A stretch of 64,000 nucleotides of DNA, taken from NCBI GenBank assembly GCA_005281725.1, contig SSBO01000003.1, forward strand, positions 4,340,495 to 4,404,494. Reading direction: 5' to 3'. The DNA is from Wuchereria bancrofti. Lineage: Eukaryota; Nematoda; Chromadorea; Rhabditida; Onchocercidae. Below the pieces are notes generated by a model. It saw only the letters and a list, made by a program, of their open reading frames with translations, searched no databases and was not told where the DNA came from. Below, in pieces: positions 37,501 through 50,049 of this stretch; positions within the stretch are counted from its first letter, which is position 1, and the number at the start of each line of letters is the position of its first letter. A program made the position numbers and the translations under genes.

Positions 37501-40500
37501 AAAATAAATTCTGAATAGCGTCGTAAGTTCATAATAAAATGATAAAAAAAAAATTTCCAGTTGCAAAAGATGTCCGCTGTATTCATGGTGATGAACATGT
37601 GCAATGTTGACATCACTCAACGATATCTAATCGCTGAATGCTGGATTCCGACAGCTGATGTAATACGTGTTCGAAATAACTTCGATAAAACTGGCATGGT
37701 ATATTATACAATATTTGTTGCCATTTATCCTAGAAGTAAACAAAATTGACAAAGCCAGACGAATCACGATGAGGCTTCAAATTAAACAAGTACTATGAAC
37801 TAAATGGAGCTTTCACAGGAAAAAAACGGCTATGTCTTCTTGTGCCAAATTGAAACGAACAAAGTGCCACCAACATATTTTCGTGTTAACAAATTCACAA
37901 AAATTTTTCAAAACATCGTTAATTCCTACAGTATAGCAACTTACCGCGAAATTAATCCAGGTTATCTGTTTTGTTTCGTAAACAAGGCATCATGACCTTT
38001 TTTTATTTAATAACTATTTCACTTTAACTTTTATATATAACACCTACTTCGAACTACTGTGATCTTTTAGCTCCATGGACAATGATAACATTTCCATTCC
38101 TATTCGCAGTAATGTTCGGCGACGCTGGTCATGGCTTAATCATGTTTTTTGTTGCTTTTGCGTTCATTCTATTCGAAGATAAAATCAAAATCGATGATGA
38201 AGTCTGTTAATAATACATTATACGCAAGATTCTTAAATTCTGCATTCTTTTTCATAATGCAATAACAAATATTTAGTTTAACTTCCGCAATCAAAGTTAA
38301 GTGATTTGAGAGATTTCGTTTTTGTAATGCAAAGTTTATATAAATTTGCACTTTCAGAAGTTTTGGGAAAGTCTTAGGAATATTGCAGATAATGGGAACA
38401 TTCTACCGCGGACGTTATATCATTCTTTTAATGGGACTTTTTTCAATTTATACAGGCTTTATCTATAATGATTTTTATTCGCGTTCGATGAATTTATTTG
38501 GTAGTAGCTGGCAGAATCCTTACAAGTAAGATTTTGTTATCTTTTGCTTGTTTATGTCTTTTAATTATTTAACAAATATCAGGAACATCTAGATTAATTT
38601 TTAAAGAAATCCTTAAAGAAAATTATTGCATAATTATTATTATTTCATACTTGCCACTTACCATTTACATTTCCATTACTCTCCTATAAGAATAGAATTC
38701 ATCACAATTCCATTTAAATACTTTTATCATTCAAATACTGTTATTATCATAATAACTTTAAGAGCTAATTTGTTGAAATTAACGCCAGTTGATATGCAAA
38801 TTGATTTAATATTGCCGCCACAGTATGCCTACGACAGAGACAAAGTAAATTTTCATTCGTTCCGAAGAGCAAACTAAATTTTTACCATTTTTTGAATTTC
38901 TTCATTCTTGATTGAACCACTGTGTTTTCGAAAAGGTTTTACTTTGCTTATAATTAAAGGAAATATCGTTTCTTGATAATTTATACGAGATTTGCAGGGC
39001 CCATATGTTTTTGGTTTAGATCCAGTTTGGAATTTGGCAGAAAATAGGCTAACATTTACAAATTCAATGAAAATGAAAGCATCCATTGTTTTTGGCATCA
39101 TACAAATGACGTTTGGTGTTATACTGAGCTTAATGAATTTCTTGTTCGTTTCGGTTCTTTTACTCATTGTTTTTTTTCAAAAAAACGAGTAATTTTTTTT
39201 TTTTTTTTAAAGGACATATGGTACAACAGTTATGGAGAAAATTAAGTTATTCAAATTAAATTAACTTTGGGAGTTAATGATAAGAACTGACGTGCATACT
39301 TTTGCAGGTATTTTCGATCGACAATTGATATTTACTTCACATTTATTCCACAGATTTTGTTTCTATCCTGTATGCTGATTTATCTATGTATTCAGGTAAA
39401 GTTTATGTTTTCACTCAATGATTCTCTGATTTTGAGAATATGTAAGAAAATTTTGGTAATATCTTTTCTTCTTTCTTCTTGTGGGTTCATTTATTCATCT
39501 TTGTCGAGAGATTTTGTCCAATTCTTCTCACGAAATTTCTAAAAAAATACCTTAAATAAACAGCTACATGTGAGGGTAACAGACATATATCATCTCTTTT
39601 ATAGATAACGGTTAAGTGGCTGATGTTCAGCTCCATACCGGGTAATGTTTTCGGCTTCTTTTATCCAGGACCACACTGCGCTCCATCACTTCTGATCGGG
39701 TTAATCAACATGTGCATGCTAAAACCACGGAAGGAAGGTTTCTGGAATCGATCTTCATCTAGCGAGTTCGAGCAATGTTATTTACACGAATGGTATCCAA
39801 ATCAGGTAATAAAGTTATTACAATGATATATAATAAATCATAAATAATGTATGGTTCTTGAGCTTCTTAACATGGTCAATCGAATTTATAAAATAAGGAA
39901 AGAAAATACCATAATTTGAAATTAAGACTGTAGGATGCAAAAAAAAAATTTATTTGTTCGGTCTTATTGCACTGAAGACATTCTAACTTTGTAGTGCAGG
40001 AATTATTCCAGTTACTCTTTTGATAGAATTTATCTCAAATGACAATATTTTTACTTTTGAAAAACGAAAATCAAGAAGTTCGAATCATATGACTGCAGGG
40101 TATAGTCGAGAAAGGTCTTCTAATGCTGACTATACTTTGCATACCAGTGATGCTTTTCGTGAAACCTATTTACCTAAAATTCAAACCTCAGAAAATCAGA
40201 GATGAAGAAGTTGCCAACATTGATAACTATGCAGTGAAGGTTGGTTCGAAAGCTATCCTACTCATTTCCACTGCAGAAATCATCTCATTTTTTCAGTTGC
40301 ATATATTTTTCTTTATTCTTTTATGAGCACATGAATATGCAATATTTTGAAATATATAGCAAAGAGTTACAAAGGAGTTGCTTTGCTGCATTTAATTCCT
40401 TTAATGAATTTCGAAATTTGGTGGAAAATTTTTACTTTTATTTGAATCATAATAAATCATAATAATTTACAGTTTGATTTTGTGGATGTTATGATGTACC

Positions 40501-41274
40501 AAGGAATTCATACGATTGAATTCGTACTTGGATGCATATCACATACTGCTTCTTATCTTCGCCTTTGGGCACTTTCTTTGGCTCATGCTCGTAAATATTT
40601 CGTAACTCACTTTGATCTAATTTCAAAATCTTTTCTGAATCAAACAAATATTCAGACTTAACTGAAAGGTTCTAGGAATTCAAGGGAAAGAAAACTTTAT
40701 TTAATTGTAATTCCAGAGCTTTCTGAAGTTCTGTGGTCAATGATGCTTAGTATGGCCTTTTCATTGAATACTTGGTCAGGTGGTCCAATGTTGTATCTTG
40801 TCTTTTGGCTCTACGGAATGCTCACATTTGCCATATTGATATTAATGGAAGGACTTTCTACTTTCTTGCATGTGTTACGACTGCATTGGTACTGCTTAAC
40901 TTACCAACGATTTTTAGATTCCCGAATTAGCTGCGATCACTAGTTTATGTAGAATATTTGTAGGATGTCTGAACATATATATTTCAAGTGTTATTTAACT
41001 ATTTTACATGCATTTCTGAAAATTGATTTTTCTACGAATTATTTTTTTCAAAAAAACTTCATTGCAGGGTTGAATTTCAAAGCAAATTCTATGATGGTCA
41101 TGGATATTCGTTTAAACCCTTTACATTTACCCAAATGAAATCCTTTGAAATTGCTAACAAGAAAGGTACAAATGTAATTTGTTAATTTCTTATGCATCTC
41201 ATGAAATAATGAAGTTAGTATGAGAACTTTTTATTTTCCCTAAATCAGCTAAACGATTGAAGCAGCATTTATAA
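34585..41274 (+). CDS. V-type proton ATPase 116-kDa subunit a
   Basis: Membrane subunit of the V0 sector; it carries protons through the half-channels and anchors the stator. Twenty-one exons all close in phase: 34585-34701, 35268-35346, 35501-35598, 35799-35927, 36094-36245, 36582-36705, 36926-37008, 37089-37260, 37561-37698, 37819-37960, 38071-38201, 38389-38525, 38763-38844, 38998-39143, 39308-39395, 39605-39805, 40099-40239, 40473-40590, 40717-40888, 41068-41165 and 41249-41274. The product is 857 residues, the normal length. Landmarks: start [20 protein letters not shown], then [48 protein letters not shown] and [40 protein letters not shown] holds the essential proton-pathway Arg. The C-terminus is [18 protein letters not shown]. 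Introns 7 and 14 need GTTCGT donors. Which nematode paralogue (unc-32/vha-5/6/7 type) cannot be told. Confidence 0.97.
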
Positions 41275-42154
41275 GCATAGTTGCCACAGTAGATGTGATC
41301 ACAGCTTGATATAATTAAAAGCAGTACAGTGAAAATAATGGGCTGTAATTTTCATGACACTGAAATGTTAGGACAAATAAAGAAGGAGTGGCACAAAAGT
41401 GGACAATTTAAGCGTTTATTTCAGTTGCACTTCAAAGAAAAAAAATTCAAAATAATTAGCTGTCTAAATTTATGTTTAAATCAGTAATTACAAAATTTAA
41501 ATGTTCGAAAAATATGAGAAAGACAAAATCCAGAATATGTAAGTGATTGAGAGATTCGGCATCGTATGGGTCGAAGATAAATATCTTTCAAAATTTATTG
41601 AAACAAAACATGAAAATCAATTACTGTACTTTCAGTGTTCTGTAACGACTACATGATACCACTTAGTATTTAAGTTTTGAAATTTATCAGAGATGTATTT
41701 TGTATTTCTATAATCTGACAGACGGTCTTTCTCTAAACAATAAAGAAGAGAGTGCCAAGCTTGCAACTATCTGTTGCAGTGAGTTCTTATTTCCAACGTA
41801 TAATTGCCGTAGTAGGAATCTCTAATGAATAATAGCGAAGAATTTTAATTGGTCAGACTATTATACAAACCATATGAGCGACACGAGTGAGTTATGTAGT
41901 TATCCATATTTTTCCAGAATCTTTCGAAAGTTACTTGCAAAGGGTAATTCCTCAAATAAATAAAATCATAATTGTGAGTACAGTTCTGATTGACAAACTG
42001 CTGGAGTAAAATAAATTTATGGTTATGAATAAAACATTGCAAATTATCGAACGTAGCTACAATTACCTTCTTAGGTTTCGATTTAGGCTAAGATCAGTTG
42101 ATTTTTATAAGGATTTATTATTGCATTTTACCAAACAAAAGAAGAAAATAAGAT
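41275..42154. other. Intergenic, V-ATPase to MSP-domain gene
   Basis: 880 bases. Apart from the AATAAA near 41376 no feature is visible. Downstream promoter elements, if any, lie here. Confidence 0.5.
41376..41381 (+). terminator. Candidate polyadenylation signal of the V-ATPase gene
   Basis: AATAAA about 100 bases past the V-ATPase stop at 41272-41274, on the right strand. Confidence 0.5.
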
Positions 42155-43238
42155 ATGGCAATCGCACCGACACAGAAAGGAGAACCAGCATTATCTGTAG
42201 ATCCAGAAACAGCAGTTTTTCTTGCGAATGGCGGGAAATCAGAACATATGCTTGTTAATATAAGTGAAAAGCGACTTGCTGTAAAAGTGGGAATCATCAT
42301 TGCTTATATCCGCTTGACAAATAAGACTTACAAAATATTAGAAGTAGGATGGAGAAGAATATGGATGTTAGTGTGGGTGAAAGATATCTAAAACATTCAT
42401 AAATACTATATTGCCGTGTCATTAGAAAACTAATGAGAACTTAGTTGGCTTTCAAGTTAATTCTTGTATCACTAAAAGTTACATCACTCTCAAGGCTAAC
42501 ATATGGTAAATGACAGCGGTTAATGACATTTCAGGAGTGGTAATCCTAAATACATAATTGTAGGTACGTTGTAGCGATAATAACTTGTTCCGAGTAAGCC
42601 CAGTTTACATGTTCATTGAACCAGGTTCATGTGGTAATATTGTGATAACAAGACTGCCTGGTATTTCAATTCATTTATTCATAAAATTCGAAATAAATTT
42701 CTACGTAAAGGAGTGATAATGAACTGTTAGGATTATGTGGTCCAGAAAAGAAAAATAACATCAACAAAGCAGGAATAGTCATTGAAGCTGCAGTTTTGTC
42801 TAACATTTGTGCTGATGCAAGCATTTTTCTTTTTTGATTCTTGATCACTATAGGAATTTAAAATAAGATCCTTAAAACAACAGTTCACAAATAGTTCCAA
42901 ACAAATCATATTTTATGGGATTAATTTCGAAAAAAAGGAAAAACGATCATAAAATTAATTTCTATTATATAAATACACATACATTTGTCAAATGCCTATA
43001 CTTGTTTACAGGTCCAGCAAAATTTGATAAATTAGTATTCCATTATTTCGTTTGTGAGCCAAATGATTTGGAACCAAAAGAAGTATTTAAAATAAATTCA
43101 CAAAGATCACCAGAAATGCTGAAGATGCCAATAAATATCATTTCTGCTGAAGATGTACCTAAGGTGAAACTAAAACATGAACTATTACATTTCAAATTTA
43201 TTCATTGCTTAAGTCGATCTTTTCTTGGTCCAAACTAG
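42155..43238 (+). CDS. MSP-domain (sperm-specific type) protein
   Basis: Major sperm protein domains are immunoglobulin-like folds; small ones of this type are made in nematode sperm. Three exons: 42155-42286, 42564-42660 and 43012-43238. It starts MAIAPTQKGEPALSVDPETA and goes on VFLANGGKSEHMLVNISEKR, LAVKVRCSDNNLFRVSPVYM and FIEPGSCGNIVITRLPGPAK, which follow the family block by block. The last exon gives FDKLVFHYFVCEPNDLEPKE and then a tail (KLKHELLHFKFIHCLSRSF) not seen in short MSP proteins. The tail may instead be read-through past a donor at GTGAAA after VPK near 43162. Total about 151 residues if unspliced. No signal peptide, as expected for the family. Confidence 0.8.
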
Positions 43239-44685
43239 ATCTGTGTAACTATACTTTTTGGCATTCAACAGACAAAACACTGGTCGGAACGACTTGGAAT
43301 TTGATAATTTATTCTACATAAAATGACGAACTGCGCAAATGTAGCATTAGCACCACAGCAGTGCATTATTGCAAATCAACACTTATTATTAACAATTGTT
43401 GCGAACGGAAGTAAGTAAATATTTAGGAAATTATGGAAGGCAAGTTGTACAATTACAGAACTTGATTTACACATATTATTTATTCAGATTGGACAATCAC
43501 CAGGAACTTCGAATCAACACTGATTAGTGAGAATATGAGTTGCAAAGGAGAAAATTAGCAGAGGAGAAAATGAAAATTAAAAGTTATGATACTTCGCCGT
43601 AAATTTGGTATTTCAGTTAATCAGGCATTTCATCTCAAATTAAAATACTTTTGTCTTGTCTTGCAGTAGCAATATTGAGGTGCTACTGATCCCTTACGAT
43701 TAGTTGTGCACGATTTTATTTGGCTAACACCCACAATATATAGATATTAATCTATATCAACAATACTGATAATTTCGTAGAATGTCTACAAATGAGATGA
43801 AAAAAATGGGTGAACGAATATATTGATGATGAAATGAATTGAATTGTGGGAGAGGGAGAGCAGCCGTATCGTAGCTTACTGGTAAGGAAAAAACTGTTAG
43901 AACTGATTGATACAAAGGATTTAAATCCTTATGTAGTGGGCATTGACTTGCAACAAGAGTATGATTATTAAGTAAGGAGCTATCAAATGATCTTTGCTCT
44001 TTATATAGTAAGAGATGGGTTTTAATATTGTAGCTTGACAAAGGATGACTATCAGCTTAAAAGACCTTACAATATTTCGACATTGCAAGCAAATCTGATT
44101 TGGAACAAATGAGTAATTTTTAACATATTAAACAATGTGCATACCCTTTGTTAACAGATAAAAATCTCGGGACAAGCAGATAAGCTCAAGTATAATGGGA
44201 AGATGAGTGTTGAAATAATGATTGCTTACATGATGTATAATTTGAAACAGTTTTACATTTCTAATGTTCAATTAAAACGAAATTTAGTATTATGGATTAA
44301 AACAATTTTATTGATATATTTGGTAAGTTATTTGGAGGTTCGCGAGATTATTTCGAGTTTCGCGACAATGTTAAAAATAAAACGAAAAATATTTTGGGAC
44401 ATTAAAATAATGAATCGAAAAAACTTATTAGAAACATAGCTGATCCTAAAACTGTTTGTCTCGCTATGTCAATACATTTACAATGGCCTTGATGAGGTCA
44501 CATTTATGACCGAAACCATGAATACATTTGACTGAATATTCCACTACGCATAACCTTCATCTAAAGATAGTAAACAACTTTAAATAGTCCGCATATAACA
44601 GAATAATGAGGCAGCGAAATAAGTTGCCTAATATTTAAGTTCTGAGCATTTCTTCATTTTTCCATTTAAACTATCAATAAAGTCA
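43239..44685. other. Intergenic, 1.4 kb
   Basis: Very AT-rich. Frames at 43757-44041 (-) and 44203-44439 (+) have no splice or domain support. No feature recognised. Confidence 0.5.
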
Positions 44686-46095
44686 ATGTGGTTGTTATTC
44701 AAATATTTCTTTTTCATTGTTGCAATGTGCCATAATTCGAAATGCAACAAAACAAAAGGCAGAAAAAGAGTGACAAATACTGACATCGAATTCAATTCAA
44801 CTTGCTATTCGTAGGTTTCTTGACATTATTAGAACTGTTAAGAGACATTACTAGAAAGCATAGTATCACGGTGTAGGACTAACTGGCATAATAAATTGCA
44901 TTCTTACATTTGATTTTGAAGATCCTATGCGATAATTATCGATATTCTTTGCCAACTATCTATCTCATCAGTCAGTGCTAGCTTTTTGCATAAAATAACT
45001 TTTATGCAGAAAATAATTAGGCAATATCTGAAGTACTAAATCACTGCAGATTTTTCGGAGAATTCAGAGAAAACGGATCATTCCAGTTCACAGAACCTCT
45101 CACTATTGTTTCGTGTAATCAAGGAGTAAATCATTGTTTTGTGGAAGTTCGTAAGAAAAAAAAATTTTTAATTTAGGCAAAATTCATTTATAGAGGTAAA
45201 GTGAGTGAAGAAACTAAAATTAGAAAAATCCGGTTGGAAAAGTCGAATATTAGAGCTCCGCTTTGTTTTTTATTGTCCTAGCTTGGAATATAAATTAGGA
45301 TATAAAAGTGAAAATTTTAATTCAAAACATTATTAATGAGAAGATAAATATTTTAATATGAATACTTGTCTTCTCATTAGCAAATATTTTAGTTCCTTGA
45401 GCTTCATGGTTAGCATGCTAAATTTCGATATAATATGAAAAATATCATTATGTAGACATTATGCAACGCTATAGGAAATATATTAATTTACAGTTTTATC
45501 GTCTTGCTTACTACACTTGGTTTAATGGACAATGTGATAATTCATTTGCTTGTATCTATGAATCCGATTACACACTCAGTAATGGATGTCAAGCGTTAGC
45601 ATATGATATTATATATATATAGCATATTATATTGTATCACAATCACTTTATCATGCTTGTCAGCCAGTCACTGACAACCGATATGTCGTCTAGGAAAATT
45701 GCAATCAGTTGATTTAATGAATAAATGACGCATATGTAAGAATCAGTTACCTTGTTTTTGAATTTAGGACATATCCATTCATGCACTATTTTATTTTCAC
45801 CTTTACTAATTCATAAACTAAAGGAATAAGATTATACTGTATATTCTTTATCAATTGCGCATGTTTGTTATCAGTGATGTTATCAGTGATCTATCTATAC
45901 CTTAACAAGGCCTTTTATTTCAGGACACTACACGGTGGCGATCGATGTTGCTGTAGTAATAAACTATGTAATTTTGACATAATTTTAAAAGAACGTCCCT
46001 ATTTTGCTAAGTATTTACCACAGCAGCAAGTTTTGAAAAGTAAAAGTGTACCATTGGAATTATACTGTGGAAAGGTTAAATCGAAATCAAGTTAA
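44686..46095 (+). CDS. Secreted three-finger (Ly6/activin-receptor-like) protein
   Basis: Four exons in phase: 44686-44810, 45068-45146, 45494-45594 and 45924-46095 (158 residues). The first codes a signal peptide (MWLLFKYFFFIVAMCHNSKC) and a basic linker. The mature part has a Ly6-type cysteine ladder: NSTCYS, VSCNQGVNHCFVE, NGQCDNSFACIYES, NGCQ and finally DRCCCSNKLCNF. The CCC..x..LCN end is the hallmark of Ly6, activin-receptor and three-finger folds. A 40-residue tail follows (ERPYFAKYLPQQQVLKSKS), with no second membrane helix or clear GPI signal, so secretion is likely. Intron 2 needs donor GTTCGT; the stronger-looking GTAAGA four bases on breaks the frame. AATAAA starts one base after the stop. 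No named family was recognised. Confidence 0.6.
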
Positions 46096-46453
46096 GAATA
46101 AAACCGTTTGTAGAAGATCATAATATTGCTATCTGTTTCCAATTTATTTCTATTACTTTAAAAAAAATTTCAATCCAGTATTCACCAAACTTTGGTAATT
46201 ATTACAAAAACTTGAAAGGATATATGCAAAAACCGACTTTAGATTTCTCACTTGTTGTTTTTGAATCTTTAAAAATATATTGGGAAAAAAATCAGACAGA
46301 TGTTTGCGAAAACATATGTTAATTCTATTCTTGTTGTCCTTTTAATGCAAAAATTATAATCTTCATAAATTTTTATTCTGACCTTTCGTTGACAAAGTTT
46401 TAACATCTCAGATATGCTAAATTTGTATATATATTTCAAAAAGCTTTACATAA
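46096..46453. other. Short intergenic gap before the first lectin-like gene
   Basis: 358 AT-rich bases. Apart from the AATAAA at its left edge I see nothing in it. Confidence 0.5.
46097..46102 (+). terminator. Polyadenylation signal one base past a stop codon
   Basis: The TAA of the three-finger gene ends at 46095 and AATAAA covers 46097-46102, implying a 3' UTR of some 15-25 bases. Confidence 0.5.
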
Positions 46454-47293
46454 ATGAGAAAAGAAATAACAAATTTTGCAACAATTTTAATATATTGGTT
46501 AGTGCTGGCAGGTTTACTTTTTTTGACAAAAGAAAAACGATTGGTTTAGGGCTTTTTGAAAGAGCGCCGATTTGCGGTCTTATCAAGAATGCGTCGTTGG
46601 ATAGAAATACAACAAGAAGAATTCATGGGTAGCAAAGAGAAAGAATGTGGTTTTTCTACTAGATACATACATTACTGACATGAAATCATTGAAGAAAAGT
46701 GAGCAGAAAAAAGAACTTTAGAAGAAATGGAATTTTCGAAAAAGTATCAGAAACGTGAGGTTGCAATTCCAATTGATGCTAAATACCGAAATAAAATTAT
46801 TGAACATTGTAGTGAATCATATTCGTATTATTTTCCAGCCTTAGATGAATGCTATCGTATTTATCAGGCTCCTTACAGTAATTTAAGTGCTAATTACGAT
46901 GGTGATAGAAGTGAACTGGCGTACGGTACGAGTCAATACGACTATATGCATAATTGCTGGGAGCTCTATCATGGGAAGTTGCTCGATATTGGGGAAGCGG
47001 CTATAAAAGAGAAAATGGATTTGGTGAAAAAGATAGCACTGAAATTTTATTATACCACAGGACAACATGATGCTATTCGAGTGGGCTTCATGATAAATGG
47101 AAATTATGAAATGATGACTCAGAACGGGACTTTTTACGACATGCTGGATGGAATCTACGTGAAAATGCATACTACTAAACCATGCGGTAATATTTGTTGT
47201 GTTGTCATGAAATTAGCCGGAACTAATGAGGTGGAAATGGAACAGGCAAGCTGCGATCAGACATACACACCCAATTTCTTCTGTCAAAAGTGA
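46454..47293 (+). CDS. C-type-lectin-like secreted protein, copy 1
   Basis: Best model: exon 46454-46543 codes a signal peptide (start MRKEITNFATILIYWLVLAG) and exon 46751-47293 the lectin-like domain (about 210 residues). The domain has HCSES, DECYRIYQAPY, MHNCWELYHGKLLDIGE, VGFMINGNYEMMTQNGTFYD, KPCGNICCVVMK, ASCDQ and the end NFFCQK, a C-type lectin disulphide layout. The calcium and sugar motifs (QPD, EPN, WND) are absent, so carbohydrate binding is doubtful. The whole locus lies in one frame: without the intron, three stop codons separate signal peptide and domain. The donor there, GTTTAG, is weak, so a pseudogene is the alternative. Copy 2 lies downstream on the other strand. Confidence 0.6.
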
Positions 47294-48048
47294 GGAAATG
47301 CTTGAAAAAATCCTTAACTCAGCAGCTGCCTTCATTCAATCGTCCTTCTCTCTCGATCTCATTCACTAATTACTATACTTCAGCTGTATCACTAGAATGT
47401 GCAACTAATATGACATAGATAGATGTAACATATATGTTAACGCCTTGTGATGTTTTCAAATATCTTAAAAAAGTGCTACTTTCAAAGAATAAATTCAGCA
47501 ACTCTTCTTTTATTTTTCATTCGCAGTATGAAATCTTGAGAGAGATTGAAGGCATCAAAGAGAAAAGAAAATGCTGAGCACATCTTGGTTGCTAAATGAC
47601 AGGCACTTACTTAATTTTAAGCAAAAAAGTATAAATACTGGATGATTAGATTGATGTGGAAAGTAGCACCTGTTTAACATGGAAAATAAATTAATGGTGA
47701 ATATCATTAAATACTTCAATACTTTGCAAATTTTTTAATTTCTTTCATTAGTATTGTGAAATTTTATCAATAATAAAAACTTGGGGCTATGCTTTGATTC
47801 AGATTTAATCAGAAATTTACTCTGAAGTTTGGGTTGCGGTAAAGTAAAAGTTTTACGAGCATTAAAATTGTTTAATTCAATCACTTACTTTTAGAAAGTA
47901 AAGATAATAAGGAAGTAAGCAGATATATAAATAGAAAATTAGTTACTTAAATTGCAATTGGCCATATTCGAGAGACATGAGCTTTATATTAAGCGATGGC
48001 TGAGAAATTGGCTTAAATATCAATTAATCTTTCCATTTAATGAAATAT
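47294..48048. other. Gap between the two convergent lectin-like genes
   Basis: 755 AT-rich bases shared by two 3' ends. No feature recognised beyond possible polyadenylation hexamers. Confidence 0.5.
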
Positions 48049-49186
48049 TTATGTAAGTGCGGGAGCTTCACAAATATAACTCAGTGCTCGTGTACGATTA
48101 TCACAACTCGTATACACCATTTTCACGTCGGATGTTGCTCTCGTGTCTGCGAAAAACACGACGCAGCAAACACCGGAGCAGAAAGTGCCTTCTTCTCGAT
48201 TTAAATGTTTCAGGTCCGTTTTGTCTAGCACGTCATAATGCTCACCGTTCTGCGAGATCAGTTCATATTTTCGACTTATCATGAAACCAACTTGGATTGC
48301 TTGTCGATTAAACGATCGATGATTAAAATTTGTTATCATCTCTTTTACAAAGCTCATTTTCTCAGCAATGTGTTCCAGCCCTGTTTTCAATATTCAATAC
48401 ATATTTGTTTGTCTAAGAATTCATTCAAAAACGGCTTCAGAATCAAAGAAGAAGGAGGAAATAATTTCAAGGTTGGGAAAAATTGTTTATAAAATATAAA
48501 ATAAGGTTGGGAAAAAAAATTGAACTGAGGAGTGAAATTGTTTATAAAATATAATCACTGATTGCTATAATAATTTCTAAAATAATTTGATAAGATCTTT
48601 TCTATTCATGTTTATGCATTCTTTTATTATTGTAATTTTTTTGTGATTTATTACTTTAAAATCAAATTAGTGTAAATTGAAATGAATCGACAGTTTGCAA
48701 CTTTTCGGATTTCCATTTAAAAAAGCAATGTATTCCAAATAAGAAATAAATGACTACTTTTTCTTTCAAAGTCTCAAGATTTATGGAGCGTAACGAACCA
48801 ATATCAAGCAGTTTGCCTTGGTATTGCTGCCAGCAGTTAAACATGTATTCGTTACGAGTTCCACCATATGCAATCTTACGATCTGGATCTACGTTCAAAA
48901 ACTGAGGGAGACTAATAAGGTAGCACTCGTTAAGTGGCTCAAAATAATATGACTGGTCATCACCGCATCTCCATGTCCATTCCTCTGGTCGTTTATGCTT
49001 TCTGCTAGATTTTGCTAAGGAAATCAAACCGATATTTTCATTTTGAGCAGGATGCTCTAATTCAGTATCATCCTCAATGACTTCTATTCCATTTACAGTA
49101 CCAATTCTGATATCTTTTGCACTTAATTCCACAATTTGCCCTGTAATTATTTGAAGCAGTAAAATCATCTCATAGCAACCATTCAT
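48049..49186 (-). CDS. C-type-lectin-like secreted protein, copy 2
   Basis: Two exons, 48799-49186 and 48049-48380 (239 residues). It starts MNGCYEMILLLQIITGQIVE, a signal peptide; an ATG 12 codons upstream is also open. A linker follows, then WRCGDDQSYYFEPLNECYLI, NEYMFNCWQQYQGKLLDIG, VGFMISRKYELISQNGEHYD, FCSGVCCVVFF, TSCDNR and ALSYICEAPALT. Every cysteine of copy 1 is kept, and blocks such as GKLLDIG and VGFMI are identical, so the two are paralogues. As in copy 1 the calcium-site motifs are missing. The intron cuts the domain after LLDI and needs the donor GTTCGT at 48798, giving LLDIG|LEHIAEKM, which lines up with LLDIGEAAIKEKM of copy 1. Copy 1 has no intron there. Confidence 0.75.
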
Positions 49187-50049
49187 CCTAAAAATTATAT
49201 AGAAGTGGATTTCACGCATCATTTTATACAGATCTGTGGTAAATTATACTGAAATTTACATATTCTTAAACTTATTAGGAACATTTTTTTACCAAAATTA
49301 TGACTCGAGTTAAAAGTAATTGACTTAGGAAATAGGAAATTAGTATTTCGTACCAGACCAACTTGAACCAATATTGAGAGTAGTAGCTATTTTTAAGGCA
49401 TTGTAAGTTTAATAATTTCTTAGTTTGCTTTATCTAATCGTCGGCTGTCAATTCATATTTTTTGCGAAAATAAACACATTTGATTACATCTCGAGACATA
49501 ATAAAATAGCAAAAACTAACATCTATCTACAGTGCTTCGTTTTGTGATGAATGGGCAAAAGAGGACAGAGATATAATGTTGTGGTAAGAAATGTAATAAC
49601 TCATACTGGGAGCCAATTAGGAGACTATAACAGCTCTGTTAAAAAGTTTATGATTCAGTTAAAATGACTATTGTCATTTCTTATCTAAGCTGAATGAAAT
49701 ATTTTGACAAGCGTTTTTTAAATACTAAAACAAGAATTATGCTAATTTATCGAAGATAACACAAATATGTAACTAAAACTAGCGTATGCTTATTTTACAG
49801 TTATAGATCTGACCGCAGATTTTGGAATTATTTATTGCAGAAACATATAGCAAGTAACGTTGAAGTTAGGTCTGCATTCCTTGTACTTTCACTTATACTT
49901 TGAAATACAATTTTAAAATTTTCGCAAGAAGTAAAAAAAAAACACAGAGGTCGGTTTCGATTTACAGAAACAAATTCAAGATTTTAAGTGGAACCAAACT
50001 TTATTCGTAATATTTATTAAAAGAGATGAATATGGATGGTCAAATTAAA
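49187..50049. other. Intergenic, lectin-like gene to phosphatase
   Basis: 863 AT-rich bases with no exon or repeat that I can support. Confidence 0.5.

Noticed and set aside
43757..44041. 94-codon minus-strand frame
   Set aside because: No splice sites, signal or conserved block; AT-rich chance frame.
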